64,000 bases of DNA, from positions 1 through 64,000 of the forward strand of contig VDFB02114830.1 of assembly GCA_007258455.2 (NCBI GenBank), in the 5' to 3' direction. Positions within the stretch are counted from its first letter, which is position 1. Each line of letters starts with the position of its first letter. The translations under genes were made by a program, and so were the position numbers. The notes beneath the pieces were generated by a model. That model was not told the DNA's origin, did no database searches, and saw nothing but the letters and a program-made list of their open reading frames with translations. Source of the DNA: Sequoia sempervirens (Eukaryota > Streptophyta > Pinopsida > Cupressales > Cupressaceae). Positions 1-13,032 of this stretch are shown here, one piece after another.

Positions 1-1323
1 AAACTCTTGTATGCTGGTGTTGTTGGTAAAATTCGGTTCTTGCTTGCTGTTTAGAATTTGAAACAATTAGAAATTGTATTTCCCAGTGGTTTTCGATCTC
101 AAGTGTAGCAAATCCAAGCTGTGCTTTCATGTTGAATAAATTATCAAGTCTTCTTACCATTTATTTTGGCACTGCTTGCTATTCTCCATTCTTTCTCTTC
201 CAGGCCATCGATGCATACTCTTTAAGCTAGGAATCGACACTTAGGCATATTTTTTGCAGTTTGTCTCATGTAGCATCACCATTATTCTCCATAAGAATAG
301 TGCCCCTTTTTCATATGAAGGAAATGGTTTTCATCTCTCAGAAAAATTTCTCTGGTAGCCAATCTTCTGTAGTCTTCTCATTCTTTTGCCTTGCAATTTC
401 TGCTTGGTGTTGTAGTCGCTGCTCTACTTTAGTCATCTGTTGTTTACTAGACCGTAGGGTGCTTGAGATGCCTGATTCGTTCATCTCAACTTTCCCTCAG
501 CCTTGGGTTTTGTTTCACTTCCTCGTCTTTATCATTGTCATTAAATGAGTATGCAACATCGATGTATTCGTTGGAGCTAACCCCAGATGCATTTGCTTGA
601 AAGTTTCTAAGCCTTCCAAACACAATTCTGTGCCCACAGGTTCTCTGTAAATGACTCCATGTAGTAGCATTCAGTGATCATGACACAGTCCGCCTGCAAC
701 ATGATAAGTAATGTACAAGGTTTCAGCATGAATGTGATTGTGTGAGAGGGAGGTCAATTTGAAATAAGGGCCTTCTCAGGTCGAACGCCTTCATTCTTCT
801 TGTAGGCTCGCAGCCTTAGCTTTGCACTTGGGTTTAGGATGCGATTAATACCTATGTTTTATATTTGGTATATCATTTCTATTAATCAATGAATACACAA
901 CAGTCGATGAATATAATTAATATTCGATGGACCACCATTAAGTTTGAATTAGGTCTCTCTATACAAGCATTATCCTTCAAGATTAGATTTTAATTTGTTA
1001 ATAGGATTTTGCATCTTCAACGACTGGAAGCTCCTGTCACCTCTGGATAAACAACTAAAGCCTACATCACTTGTTGATCCGTAATACAATAGACTGAGGG
1101 GTTGCTGCGATTGATAAATTTAATCTCTACTTCTACACCTTTCCTCCTGCATGTTTCCGCATTTAAACAAGGGTCTGGGTGGTGCAATCCTTCCTTGATT
1201 TATGTACATTGGCGAACCCCCAATTGATCCCATCTTAGGCCGCCGACCCTCCAGTATTGTGGGATATAGTGCGAGCCTATCTTTTCAAAGATTATATCTT
1301 TTAACATCACCTTTACATTCCTC

Positions 1324-1354
<31 letters not shown>

Positions 1355-3523
1355 TTGTTTAGTAGTGGAATTGATTCACATCTCAAAGAATTTCTCTTGA
1401 CAGTAATCTTAAGATGGATACTTCGGTCTTGATCTTGGTAACACAGACATACTGCGCCACATTCGATGTATATTACGTTGCTAAGCCTTCCCTCCAATGA
1501 ATAAATGAATAGGTGTTGCTCTTTCGTAGCATTAAGTTAAAGTCTTGAATCTGGAAATACCTGGCTGCCTTCATTCGCCAAGCCAATGTCTTCAACTTGC
1601 GCGCCCTGTCCTACTTTTATTGTCTTTTGTTGTTGCCAGGAGACTGTTGTGCTATGGTATTCGTTATGGGTAATTCACTGTTGCTAAGTTTTGAGTTTTG
1701 ATGCTCTTAAAATGCTTAAGGTTTGATGCATATAGGTAGGTGTTTTGGTGTCGAATCGTTTGGAGTGCGTCTCTCCTTCGCTGAATATATAAATGTAAAT
1801 ATTCTATGTTCTGCTTTATAAGTATTGGTTATGTTGTTCTGAAAATGCCATTTCATTTTATTATAAAATATATGTATGTTGATTTATCTTATAAATTCTG
1901 ACTAAGGAAGCAATAGGTATAAATTTATGTTAACATTAAGTTAGTTTGCTAATTTAACATAGTGAGTTGATTATGAGAGTAAAACGAACTATTAAATTAA
2001 ATTGGGGGAAACAAATTGTTTCTTAATTATATGTGAACAATTGGAAGATTAAGCTAAGTAAATAAGTTAGAGATCTATACTAAGGTGATTTCTTTGTATT
2101 CATTAGTAGTGGAGCGGTTTAAGTACGAGAATTTCATGATTGTACGAACTTGATTTTCCTTGAGAATTAATTGTTTTTCCTCGAAATAGAATTTAAGTTG
2201 TAGGGTAATTATAATTATTATTTTGTTGTCATTATTAATACATATATATATAAATATTTTAATAAGTGATGAGTGATGATTTAATTTAAGTAAGATTTAT
2301 CATTATGATTATTATAAACGTAGAGATTTTATTATTTGAAAATTTATTATAAATACGCACGTCTGAATGTTGAATAATGTTACTATTGCAAACGTGTATT
2401 GAATTAGTGTATTGGTGGGATTGTAGCCTATTTATGAAATTAGACAATTAGAAATATAAGTTCACATTGTAATGAAAAGTAGATAAATAATGGTAATGTA
2501 ATCAAGGGGGAAATTTGCCTAATTTCTCAATATTAAATATGAGTAGCGTTGTATTCTTTTGTAAATTATTTAATAGATGAAGCACCAAATTTTGAGAACT
2601 CTTGTGTTTGTTGTCATGATTGATTCCTATATTGGAGTAGGCTATTTTTATTTTATTTTTGCAAGGATATGCTTACCTAGTTCTTCAGTCTTCGGCTTCA
2701 CCTAAGTGGGTGGCAGCCGCCTAAGAAACTGTCTGGGGTGATGGACCCTAGAAAGGGTTGCATACCCACTCTTCTCTAGTATGTAATTTTTGTATGAGTA
2801 GCATAATGCTTATGAATAGAGGTTTGAGTTTAGCGTGTATTTGTGGTGTTGTGTTACTTTTGTGTTGGGGTAGATCCCTCCTTGAAAGTCTTATGAGTGA
2901 ACCCTTGGTTGGTCAGTCAATGAGTTGGAGCAGCTCAAGTTGTCGAACTACGGTGCCTCTGTGAATTATATACGTAGGCAAGGCCATCGAGTGATGAGCT
3001 CTCGAGGCATTAGGTCGGGCCCCTAGGACTGTTCTCCTGAGTCTTGTTTGAGATTTGTCATTTATTTTTGATAACATAGAAACTACCATTGATTTATATA
3101 GCTTCTCTTAGTGATCATGTGCTAACTATCTTTTATCTGATGTGTGTGCCAAGTCATGTAGACCTTGCAGGTATACGCATTGGGAGCAAGGAATTGTTGA
3201 TAAAATAGAATGTAAGAGGTATGTTAAGCTGACTTAAGTAAGTAGACTCTATTGCCAAAGTTAGTAAATCACTTCTATCATTTCTTGTAGCTTGTGTGAT
3301 CATTGAATATAGCTATAAGTAGTGAATTGTGCTATTGTTATCTTTGTTTTTGTTATTAGTTGTTTGTGAAGTAACCTCGCGTGCCCCAGAGAACTAAGTG
3401 TAATAGTGTAATGTAATGTGTTATGTGATTATGGTTAATGTTCTTGCATGTTCAACTGTGTTGTTTAAAAAAAAATTATTTTCTTTGTCTGTGTTCTCTG
3501 GGGTTTGCACGACGGGCGTTACA
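1..3523 (+). repeat. 5' LTR of the LARD-like element, cut by window edge
   Basis: Colinear with about 7569-11057. Its 3' end is taken at ...GGCGTTACA (3515-3523), one base before the primer binding site context. Base 1 aligns near 7569 of the other LTR, so roughly the first 950 bases are outside the window. Short ORFs here recur in the other LTR with shifts and are not genes. A TA run at 1326-1351 is longer than its counterpart near 8888-8907. Confidence 0.8.
1326..1351. repeat. TA dinucleotide microsatellite
   Basis: About 13 TA units inside the 5' LTR. The same place in the 3' LTR (about 8888-8907) has fewer units, so the run changed length after insertion. Confidence 0.9.
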
Positions 3524-3525
3524 AC

Positions 3526-3540
3526 TTGGTATCAGAGCCA
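3526..3540 (+). other. Primer binding site (tRNA-iMet type) of the LARD
   Basis: TTGGTATCAGAGCCA matches the plant initiator tRNA-Met 3' end complement that primes many LTR retrotransposons. It lies 2 bases after the proposed LTR end. This fixes the element's plus orientation. Confidence 0.85.
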
Positions 3541-6500
3541 AGGTTGTAGCACTGAGATCTTTGGGTAATGTTGCTACCATGTTTAGTTGTGGTGAGTCGT
3601 TGTGTCAATATGGATATAGTTCTACCCTTGTGTCATTTGGGTGTAGATGAGCATGTTGAGTCTTAACTTGTTGAGTGTGAGAGTTATGTTGTTCAACATT
3701 CTCTTGTGTGTTCTCTTAACTTTGAGTTTGAGTGAGGTCAAGGTGACTTTGAAATTAGTCATATTGTCTTATCTTTGTGCATCTTCTCTCTTGCATGTTT
3801 TTTTATTGAAATATACTATATAAGTATAAAAGGAATGTAGTATAGTATAATCGTATTATCAAGTAGTGATCCATTAAAATAATTATGATGGTTCCTTTAC
3901 GATTGGTGAAAAATTTAATTATTTTGATTTTATAAAAGTGTTGTACTTGGATGGTGTTTAAAGGCCTTGTGTTGATCAAATTGATCTTTGAACTTGAGGA
4001 AGAGGATAATGTTGATATTTAAGGAATTGTAAAAGTGATTAAAGAGTTTATAAATTCAGAAGAAAAGTATGGAGGATGTTGGGAGTACTTGTTTTTGATA
4101 TGTGGCATCAATCATGTATGTGCATATGAGAATAAGGAAAATTTGTTTTCTATAATAGTAGGTATGAATGTATTCCTTGTTTTGTGGAAACCAGTATTTG
4201 TGCAATGTTTGTGTGTTGTGTTAAACCTGTGCTTGCTTTGTGTGCCCATGGGATTGTGATACTATGTACCCATTCATGGAGACTATATTGTATTTGTTGG
4301 TGTGGAATTAACCATACTATTATGTGTGCTTGCATGTTTGTTACCTAATTGAGGGCCAACCCACGTGTGGTTAAAAATCTATACATATAAGAGTAGCCAA
4401 AAGCTAGTTTCATGGATTCTTTTCTTTTGGTTCTCTAGTCCCTCAATCTGTGAAGGGGTAGTAGCAGCCACAAAGTTCCTTGGGTGGAGTGTGTAGCGTA
4501 CGCATATTGCGACGCAGAGTATTCTTAGCTCAACCGATCCCGAGGAAACGTACTCACTACTTCCCCTTATGATGGATCAGGGTACTTGATTCATATGTGC
4601 CAGCCTAAACCCCACAGTTTTGAGTATAGCAGCATTGGTTGTTAGTATTGGTCTGGCCGTCCATAGGGATGTTGAGCTGACATTAGCGAGTGAACCTCGT
4701 CCGTATGAGAGGTGAAGCTCGAGTAGCCCCATATTGATATGCCCTTATATGTATTGCATACACCGTATTTGTACATGTTCTGACATGATGCAATGGATAC
4801 GATGCCACACCCCACTGATGTTCCGACATAGAGCTGGTGATGATGCCGTGTTGTTGATGGTAGCGAGCTGGGCTCGAGGACACGATGCCACGTGCTTAGA
4901 CACGTGAAGGTGCACTATGAGATGTGCTATGATAGCCTACTTGTGTGATGAGCGTAATGGGGCCTCACACATTTGTAGAGGGATACTCATGTTTGCTTTC
5001 GACAGTGTTTGGGTCGGTTAGCATATGGGTAGGTCCTGGCCATGTATACCTCTGGCGACGGCGAGTACCTGCGTGTGCCTTTTCCACGAGGTATCGCTAT
5101 GCGGGGTGTGTCTAGCGCGTGCCTACTTCCGCGGAGCCACGGACACACTGCCATGCGGCATACGACTAGTGCGTGCCTTCTCCGGCTGGTGTATGACCAT
5201 GCCGCACTGAGATGCGATGCAGGATGGAGGCCGAGGTGCACATCCTATGCGGGCAACCAAGGAGTGCATGGGCCACTTGGTTAGTCCATGTCGCGTGACG
5301 ACGCGAGGTAGAGTGTAGCTGAGGAGCACACTCTAGGTCATGTGGATGGCGTGCTCACTCCGCACCACATGGGGGCTATTCTATAGCTAGACGTTGTTCC
5401 CTCCTTCCTCATTTGGTGGCTAGTATCTAGTCACGCAGTGTTGTATAGTGCAATTTCTAAGATTGTGAACTTTCTTTATAATTATTGATGATTTTCTAGT
5501 GATTGTGAAAGCCGACACCTTGTTATATTTGATTGTGATGGTTTAGCCACACCTTGTGATCTTATTTGGTCGTAGCCCTCGTGGTTACATTTGATTTAGT
5601 GTTGAAATTGTGCACATTTATTTCTTTATTGTTGAAATTGAAATTTTGTTTTCTTTTAATTATGACTTTGGTGGCTAAACTAATTTATCCTTATTGTTTT
5701 CGAGGTCGGCTATGTGTTGTATTGTGATTCCTCTCCAAGGACGTATGAGGCGGACTTGGTGAGTGTATACGAGGAAGTAGACGCAGGGAACCTTGAGGAT
5801 GGGGGTATGTGAGGCTATTTTATAGCTAGGACCCACTACCCACCTATGTGTGATGACTATCTCTTGGAGGCTAACCACCTTGTACAACAAGAGATGGGTC
5901 ATAGTGGTCTTGTTTGGATGGTCTCACTATGTGTGTGTGGCCTAACACCATTAAGCCACTGAGTGTGTGAGGTATGGATTATGTGAGATGAATATTGGCT
6001 CTAGGGTCATGGATTATGTATCATGGATTAGTATGTTGCTTTTCGGTGTCCAAATGGACCCTTGTGTAGCCTTGTGTTGTGTGTTCCTAGTGATGTGACT
6101 GTGTATGTATGTGTTAGAAGTATATTTCTTATATTTTGTGCCTATTGATGTAAAAGAGGGATAACCATGTTGTCTTAAATGTGGGTATATTGTGACTCTG
6201 TGGTATAAAATAGATTGGATATTATTGAGAATCATAAATGGTGACTTAAAATATGTGATTGAAACATGATATGGTGTGTATTTTTGTTAACTCTAAGTAA
6301 TCATTTGAGGTGGTTTCCTTCTACGATATTTTGGAGATGTTCGTTGTGTAAATGGAAAATTGAGTTAATAGGAGTATTTGCTTTGTTAATAATGTTGAAA
6401 TCAAGTATGTTATTGTAAGAGATGTAAGGGTTTATAAATAAAAGTAGTTAAGAAGATATTATTTTCAAATGTGAAGCCGAATAGTGGTTTTAATTGTAAT

Positions 6501-6609
6501 GATGCAGAAAGAGAGTGTACATAAAATTATAGATTAGAGAAATTTTGGTACTAATGTGGTTATGGTTCCATTTTGAGCCATGTGACTTCCAGGAGTAAGT
6601 CGAGTCTTA
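3541..6609 (+). other. Non-coding interior of the LARD-like element
   Basis: No conserved retroelement domain is seen on either strand. The ORFs present (60-84 codons) overlap each other on both strands and show no family motif. The part at about 4690-5400 is much richer in GC than its surroundings and includes imperfect repeats. The rest is AT-rich. In known LARDs the interior carries packaging and dimerisation signals as RNA structure; whether that holds here is inference. Confidence 0.6.
5068..5225 (+). repeat. GC-rich imperfect tandem repeats in LARD interior
   Basis: Three imperfect units of about 50 bp, each starting near GCGTGYGCCT or GCGTGCCT and containing an ATGCGG or ATGCCGC core. 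They are visible at about 5068, 5117 and 5170. No gene is recognised here despite three overlapping ORFs. Confidence 0.45.
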
Positions 6610-6620
6610 GGGGGGGAGGA
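6610..6620 (+). other. Polypurine tract of the LARD-like element
   Basis: GGGGGGGAGGA lies immediately before TGTAGTGTCC, the start of the 3' LTR. A purine run in this place primes plus-strand synthesis in LTR retroelements. Confidence 0.8.
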
Positions 6621-9600
6621 TGTAGTGTCCCTCCACTCTCACCTTGGATGTGTAGGTAATCTGGCTAAAGAATCTGAGGAGGAAGATGGAACCAAAAGTT
6701 CTGATGGAGCTTTAGTGAGTATGATGAATTACAGGATTAAAAGCCTCGATTCGGGGCGAGCACAAAATTAACTCAACGGGTATGACGTTGTAAAAAGGAA
6801 GTATCTCTATCCCAAGTCCTTCACATCGTTAGGAGTTTTGTAGTGTCATGTGTTGACCTTGTCCTGGCCTTTATTTGATTTAATTTATTTAATTTATTTA
6901 ATTTATTTAATTTATTTAATTTATGGTTAGTTGTTATTTAATTTAATTTTTATTCTTTTTGGAATTAATTAGTGTTATTTTGAGGTTATTTAATTATCTT
7001 GATTTTATAAGATTAATTAATGTCATTTTTGTTTATTTGATTAATTATGATTTAGTAGGTATTGAATTTTAATTATATGTAATCAAAAACTATTTAATTA
7101 CTAAAAAGCTTGTTTTAGTTGAATTTTAGAAAAGTGTGGTGATAATTAGAAATTATCCTTTTAAAGCTTATTAAATCAGAAAAGCTGAAGATATTATCTT
7201 GTGGGGACATTTTGAGAATAGAATTAATTCTAAACTTATTTATTTTTATTTTTCTTTTTATTTATTCTTTTTTGGAGAGATAATGAGTGAGCTGTTAAAG
7301 AAGAAAAGGAACCAATGCATGGTTTGATTTTTTGTAAAAAAAGGAAATTAGGATCTATCTTTATTTATTAATATTATTGTGTGAAGAAGGGACTAAAATG
7401 CAGGAGAAAAAGGAGATTTGAGCAATTCCGGCTTTGGAAGTTCTAGATTGAAATTTTGGTAGAAGTGGTGGGGTAACCGAAGCCAGGATTCACATCGGGT
7501 TCCCCAACTCATCAAAGCACGCGGATCCGTGTTCCTTCTTTTTGAAAGTCATCTCTCAAGCTTGTAACAAACCTTTGTATGCCGGTGTTGGTAAAAATTC
7601 CGGGTTCTTGCTTTTGCTATTTCAGAATTTGAAACAATTAGAAATTGTATTTTCCTGGTTTCGATCTCAAGTGTAGCAAATCCAAAGTCGGCTTCATGTT
7701 GAATAATTTATCAAGTCTTTACCATTTATTTTGGCATCAAGCATATTCTCCATTCTTTTCTCTTTCTAGGCCACATCGATGCATACACTTGAGCTGGGAA
7801 TAGACACTTAGGCCCATTTTGCAGTTTGTCTCATGTAGCATCACCATTATTCTCCATAAGAATAGCGCCCTTTTTCATATGAAGGAAATGGTTTTCTTCT
7901 CTCAGAAAAATTTCTCTGGCAGCCAATCTTCTGCAGTCTTCTCATTCTTTTGCCTTGCAAGTTCTGCTTGGTGTTGTAGTCGCTGCTCTACTTTAGTCGT
8001 CTGTTGTTTACTAGACCGTAGGGTGCTTGAGATGCCTGATTTGTTCATCTCAACTTTCCCTCAGCTTTGGGTTTTGTTTCACTTCCTCGTCTTCATCATT
8101 GTCGTTAAATGAGTATTCAACATCGATGTATTCGTTGGAGCTAACCCCAGATGCATTTTCTTGTAAGTTTCTTAGCCTTCCAAACACAATTATGTGCCCA
8201 CAGGTTCTCTGTCAATGGTTCCTTGTAGTAGCGTTCAATGATGACAGAGTCCGCCTGCAACATGATAAGTAATGTACAAGGTTGCAGCATGAATATAATT
8301 GTGTGAGAGGGAGGTCAATTTGAAATAAGGGCCTTCTCAGGTCGAACGCCTTCATTCTTCTGGTAGGCTCGTAGCCTTAGCTTTGCACTTGGGTTTAGGA
8401 TGCAATTTATACCTGTGTTTTATATTTGGTATATCATTTCTATTAATCAATGAATACACAACAGTCAATGAATATAATTAATATTTGATGGACCACCATT
8501 AAGTTTGAATTCGGTCTCTCTGTACAAGCATTATCCTTCGAGATTAGATTTTAATTTGTTAATAGGATTTTGCCTCTTCAACGACTGGAAGCTCCTGTCA
8601 CCTCTGGATCAACAACTAAAGCCTTCATCACTTGTTTATCCGTAATACAATCGACTTTGGGGAAATGGCTTTGCACGCTATAAATCAAATTCAATCTCTA
8701 CTTCTACACCTTTCCTCCTCGTGATACTCGCGATTTAAACAAGGGTCTGCGGTGCAATCCTTCCTTTTGATTTATGTATGCCGCTAACCCCCATTTGATC
8801 CTATCTTAGGCCCCACCCTCCAAGATAGGGATATAGTAAGAGCCTATCTTTTTAGATTATATCTTTTAGCATCACCTTTTATTCCTCAAAATATATATAT
8901 ATATATGTATCTGTTTTGAAATGGTGGAATCAATTCACATCTCTCAAAAGAATTCTCTTTGCAAAAGAATCTTAAAGATGGATATATTGGTGCAAAGGCG
9001 CAACCTCGAACATACCGCCATATGTTCCAAGAACTACAGCAATTGCTGTTTTCCTAGAGCGGCAGACAAATGAATAGGTGTTGCTCTTTCGTAGCATTAA
9101 GTTAAAGTCTTGAATCTGGAAATACCTGGCTGCCTTCATTCGCCAAGCCAATGTCTTCAACTTGCGTGCCCTGTCCTGCTTTTATTGTCTTTTGTTGTTG
9201 CCAGGAGACTGTTGTGCTATGGTATTCATTATGGGTAATTCACTGTTGCTAAGTTTTGAGTTTTGATGCATATAGGTAGGTGTTTTGCTGTCGAATCGTT
9301 TGGAGTGCGTCCCTCCTTCGCTGAATATATAAATGTAAATATTCTATGTTTTGCTTTATAAGTATTGGTTATGTTGTTCTGAAAATGCCATTTCATTTTA
9401 TTATAAAATATGTGTATGTTGATTTATCTTATAAATTCTGACTAGGGAAGCAATAGGTATAAATTTATGTTAACATTAAGTTAGTTTTCTAATTTAACAT
9501 AGTGAGTTGATTATGAGAGTAAAACGAACTATTAAATTAAATTGGGGGAAACAAAATTGTTTCTTAATTATATGTGAACAATCAGAAGATTAAGCTAAGT

Positions 9601-11057
9601 AAATAAGTTAGAGATCTATACCAAGGTGATTTCTTTGTATTCATTAGTAGTGGAGCGGTTTAAGTATGAGAATTTCATGATTGTACGAACTTGATTTTCC
9701 TTGAGAATTAATTGTTTTTCCTCGAAATAGAATTTAAGTTGTAGGGTAATTATAATTATTATTTTGTTGTCATTATTAATACATATATATATATAAATGT
9801 TTTAATAAGTGATGTAAGGATGGTTTAATTCTAAGCAAGATTTATCATTATGATTATTATAAACGAGAGATTTTATTGTTTGAAAATTTATTATAAATAC
9901 TTGATCGCCTCAATGTTGAATAATGTTACTATTGCAACCATGTATTGATTTAGTGTATTGGTGGGATTGTAGCCTATTTATGAAATTAGATAGTTAGAAA
10001 TATAAGTTCACATTGTAATGAAAATTAAATAAATAATGGTAATGTAATCAAGGGGGAAATTTGCTAAATTTCTCAATATTAAATATGAGTGGTGTTGTAT
10101 TCTTTTGTAAATTATTTAATAGATGAAGCACCAAATTTTGAGAACACTTGTGTTTGTTGTTATGATTGATTCCAATATTGGAGTAGGCTATTTTTATTTT
10201 ATTTTTGCAAGAATATGCTTATCTAGTTCAGCAGTCTTCGGCTTCACCTAAGTGGGTGACAGCGGCCTAAGAAACTATCTAGGGTGATGGACCCTAGAAA
10301 GGGTTGCATACCCACTCCTCTAGTATGTAATGTTGTATGGGTCACATAATGCTTATGCATAGAGGATTGAGGTTAGTGTGTATTTGTGGTGTTGTGTTAC
10401 TTTTGTGTTGGGGTAGATTCCTCCTTGAAAGTCTTATGAGTGAACCCTTAGTTGGTCAGTCAATGAGTTGGAGCAGCTCAAGTTGTCGAACTATGGTGCC
10501 TCTGCGAATTATATATGTAGGCAAGGCCATCGAGTGATGAGCTCCCGAGGCATTAGGTCGGGCCCCTACGACTGTTCTCCTGAGTCTTGTTTGAGATTTG
10601 TCATTTATTTCTGATAATGTAAAAACTACCATTGATTTATATAGCTTCTCTTAGTGATCATGTGCTAACTATCTTTGATCTGATGTGTGTGCCAAGTCAT
10701 GTAGACCTTGTAGGTATAGGCATTGGGAGCAAGGACTTGTTGATAACATAGAATGTAAGAGGTATGTTAAGCTAACCTAAGTAAGTAGACTCTATTGCCA
10801 AAGTTAGTAAATCACTTCTATCTTTCTTGTAACTTAAGTGATCATTGAATATCATAGCTATAAGTAGTGAATGCCGTTATCTTTGTTTTCATTTGTTGTT
10901 GATCAGAAGCAACCTCGCTGCCCCGTGAGAACTAAGTGTAATAGTGTAATGTAATGTGTTATGTGATTATAGTTACTGTTCTTGCATGTTCAACTCATGG
11001 TGCTATTTAAAAAAGAAAAATTGTTTGCAATGCTTCTGTATCTTTTGGGGTTTGCAC
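6621..11057 (+). repeat. 3' LTR of the LARD-like element
   Basis: Starts TGTAGTGTCCC after the polypurine tract. Alignment with the 5' LTR stays good to about 11057 (GGGGTTTGCAC). The last 15-20 bases of the LTR are not matched, so the 3' end is damaged or truncated. No target duplication can be tested because the left flank is outside the window. Many substitutions and indels separate the two LTRs, so the insertion is not young. Confidence 0.8.
6881..6925. repeat. 9-bp tandem repeat
   Basis: Five units of TAATTTATT, the last one differing at its final base, inside the 3' LTR. Confidence 0.9.
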
Positions 11058-11429
11058 TCCATCGCTAGCCCTACCCAGAAACCCTGATCTGGGATTGATA
11101 TGCCCAAACTAGTGTATGAGTCCCAATGTGCCAAAAATTTAGGTTTTTCATTATTTTAGAGCTCATTCTAGCCTTCTTCAAGTTTCCAAGTACATACTTC
11201 TAAGATATCACCTTTTTGTTCTAATTTACATGCATTTTTAGGTCATTTAGTTAAAGATTCCACTGAATTAGGTTTAAACATTACATCTTACATTTCATTT
11301 GTCTTTCCAAGCCCTATCTTGGTGGTGAAACCCCTCCTTAGTTTACAATCAGACCTTAGGACAACACTATTGCAAGATCTCTTTATCCTTTGCATACTTT
11401 AGATTGATATCTTTAGGGTTTCTCTTTAA
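11058..11429. other. No gene seen; AT-rich junction between LARD and copia remnant
   Basis: No conserved frame is seen on either strand. It may hold further decayed copia sequence, because recognisable pol on the minus strand fades out at about 11430. Confidence 0.4.
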
Positions 11430-11773
11430 TGAAATGATTGTGAAGTGTGTTTGCTCTATGTCCTAAACCATAAGAAGAAAATCAATTTTCCATTATTTCA
11501 GTAACATCTATAAGTTTTTCTTTTTGTAAAATATCCAAGGAAGATACCTTCATCAGACCTACCATCAAACTTTCTTAAGTTTTCATCATCTCTTCTGATA
11601 TAGCATTTTCTTACAAACACTAAAGTACTTGATAGTAGGCAGGAGTATTTTTTTTGTTATCTTTTTCCTGAACTCAGTTAAGTATGTAAATAGTATTATG
11701 AATTTCTTTTATCTAGTAGACTTCTTTTAGGTTAGCTTTTTTCATCATATTCCTTGCATCTTCTTGAACAATC

Positions 11774-12268
11774 CTATTTTTTCCTTTTAACTACTCCATT
11801 TTGTTGAGGAGTCCTAGGGGTAGACAAGTGCCTTTTTATGCCATGATTCTCACAAAACATGTTAAATTCATTGGAGGTGAACTCTCCACCTCTATTATAC
11901 CTCAAAAAATTTATCTTCAAATCCATTTCATTCTCAACCATAACTTTAAATGCTTTGAATCTATCTAGGGCTTCAAAATTCTCTCTAAGAAAAGTAGCCC
12001 ATGTCATTTTATAATAATCATCAATTAAAATCATGAAATACATATCACCTTGAAGAATTGTCACTCTTGTATGACCACAAAGGTCTATATGCACCAATTC
12101 CAAAAATCCAATAGAAGAATGTTCTTTTCCCTTGAAACTACTTGTTTGTTTTCCAAATTGACAATCTCTACAAACACCATTGATAGGATTTGTAATATTT
12201 GGAAGATCCCTCACTGCTTGAACTGAACTAATTCTAGCAAATTTATCAAAATTGATGTGACACATCAT
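11774..12268 (-). pseudogene. copia integrase fragment
   Basis: A frame of 164 codons. It opens near the HHCC zinc region (a CRDCQFGKQ motif), then shows LVHIDLCGH with the first catalytic Asp. The second motif reads RYNRGGEF, with Asn in place of Asp. The third reads TPQQNGVVKR, with Lys in place of Glu. Two of three DDE residues are lost, so no strand-transfer activity is expected. Confidence 0.85.
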
Positions 12269-12475
12269 CCTATGCCATAACTAGCTATCATTAATCGAAG
12301 TCATAAAATAGTGACCATCAACACCCTTGAGTTGATAGATATTTCCTTTTATCCTCTTTCCAACAGTAGTCACAGTTGTAAACCCTTTTTTTATCTCACA
12401 TCCATCATCTTGAAACATATAAGATTATACCATTTGCTACAAATTTTTCCAACACTCAAGAGTTTATGCCTTAAA

Positions 12476-13032
12476 TCAGTAAACAACTTCAGTATTATGC
12501 TTGCCATCAAAACTGATTGAACCTATTCCACAAATCTTAGCACCTGAATCATCTCCAAATTTAACAAGTCCTCCATCATAGTTTTCAAGTTTAACGAACT
12601 TACTCTTGTATTTGTTCATATGAGTTGAGCAACCATTGTCAATAACCCAATAGTTCTTATCATGTCTAATATGAAAAATAGATACCAAAGTACCTCCAGT
12701 CCTATCCTTTTTCTCCAGAGTAATTTCATTCACAAAAAATTTAGAGTCAGTAGAAACAAATTCATCTTTTAAAGACAAGAACAAACACTCATTATCATCA
12801 ACACCTCCATAATCAGACTCATCATCTGAAATACCAACATCTTCTCTAACATAATATATTTTTTCTTGATCATCTTTCCTTTGTTTTCCTTGTTCTTATT
12901 GTTCATAGCTCTATTTAGACATCTTGAAGCATAGTGACCTGTTTGTCCACAATAGAAACATTTGAAAGGTAATTTACCTTTGTATGAAATTTCCCTTGAA
13001 GACCCTCTCCCTTTTTCAAATTTCATGTACAA
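12476..13032 (-). pseudogene. copia gag C-terminus and protease fragment
   Basis: Two overlapping minus frames. 12769-13032 carries the CCHC zinc knuckle CFYCGQTGHYASRC typical of copia nucleocapsid. 12476-12784 carries a protease-like WVIDNGCSTHM and the downstream GDDSGAKICGIGS region. In the family the active site is D-S/T-G; here it is DNG. A frameshift separates the two blocks. Confidence 0.8.

Larger units (their letters stand above)
1..11057 (+). mobile_element. LARD-like non-autonomous LTR retrotransposon
   Basis: Bases 1-3523 and about 7569-11057 are long, near-colinear direct repeats that differ by substitutions and small indels. The left copy is followed directly by a tRNA-Met-type primer binding site and the right copy is preceded by a purine tract, so these are the LTRs of one element. 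The right LTR starts at 6621, which makes it about 4.4 kb. The interior (3541-6609) is about 3.1 kb and shows no gag, protease, RT or integrase on either strand. Long LTRs with a non-coding interior are the known LARD architecture. Such elements depend on enzymes from an autonomous relative, usually Ty3/gypsy. The 5' LTR start lies about 0.95 kb left of the window. Confidence 0.8.

Noticed and set aside
261..548. ORF of 95 codons with a near copy at 7819-8112
   Set aside because: The similarity is explained by the LTR pair; the product is low-information and has no known domain.
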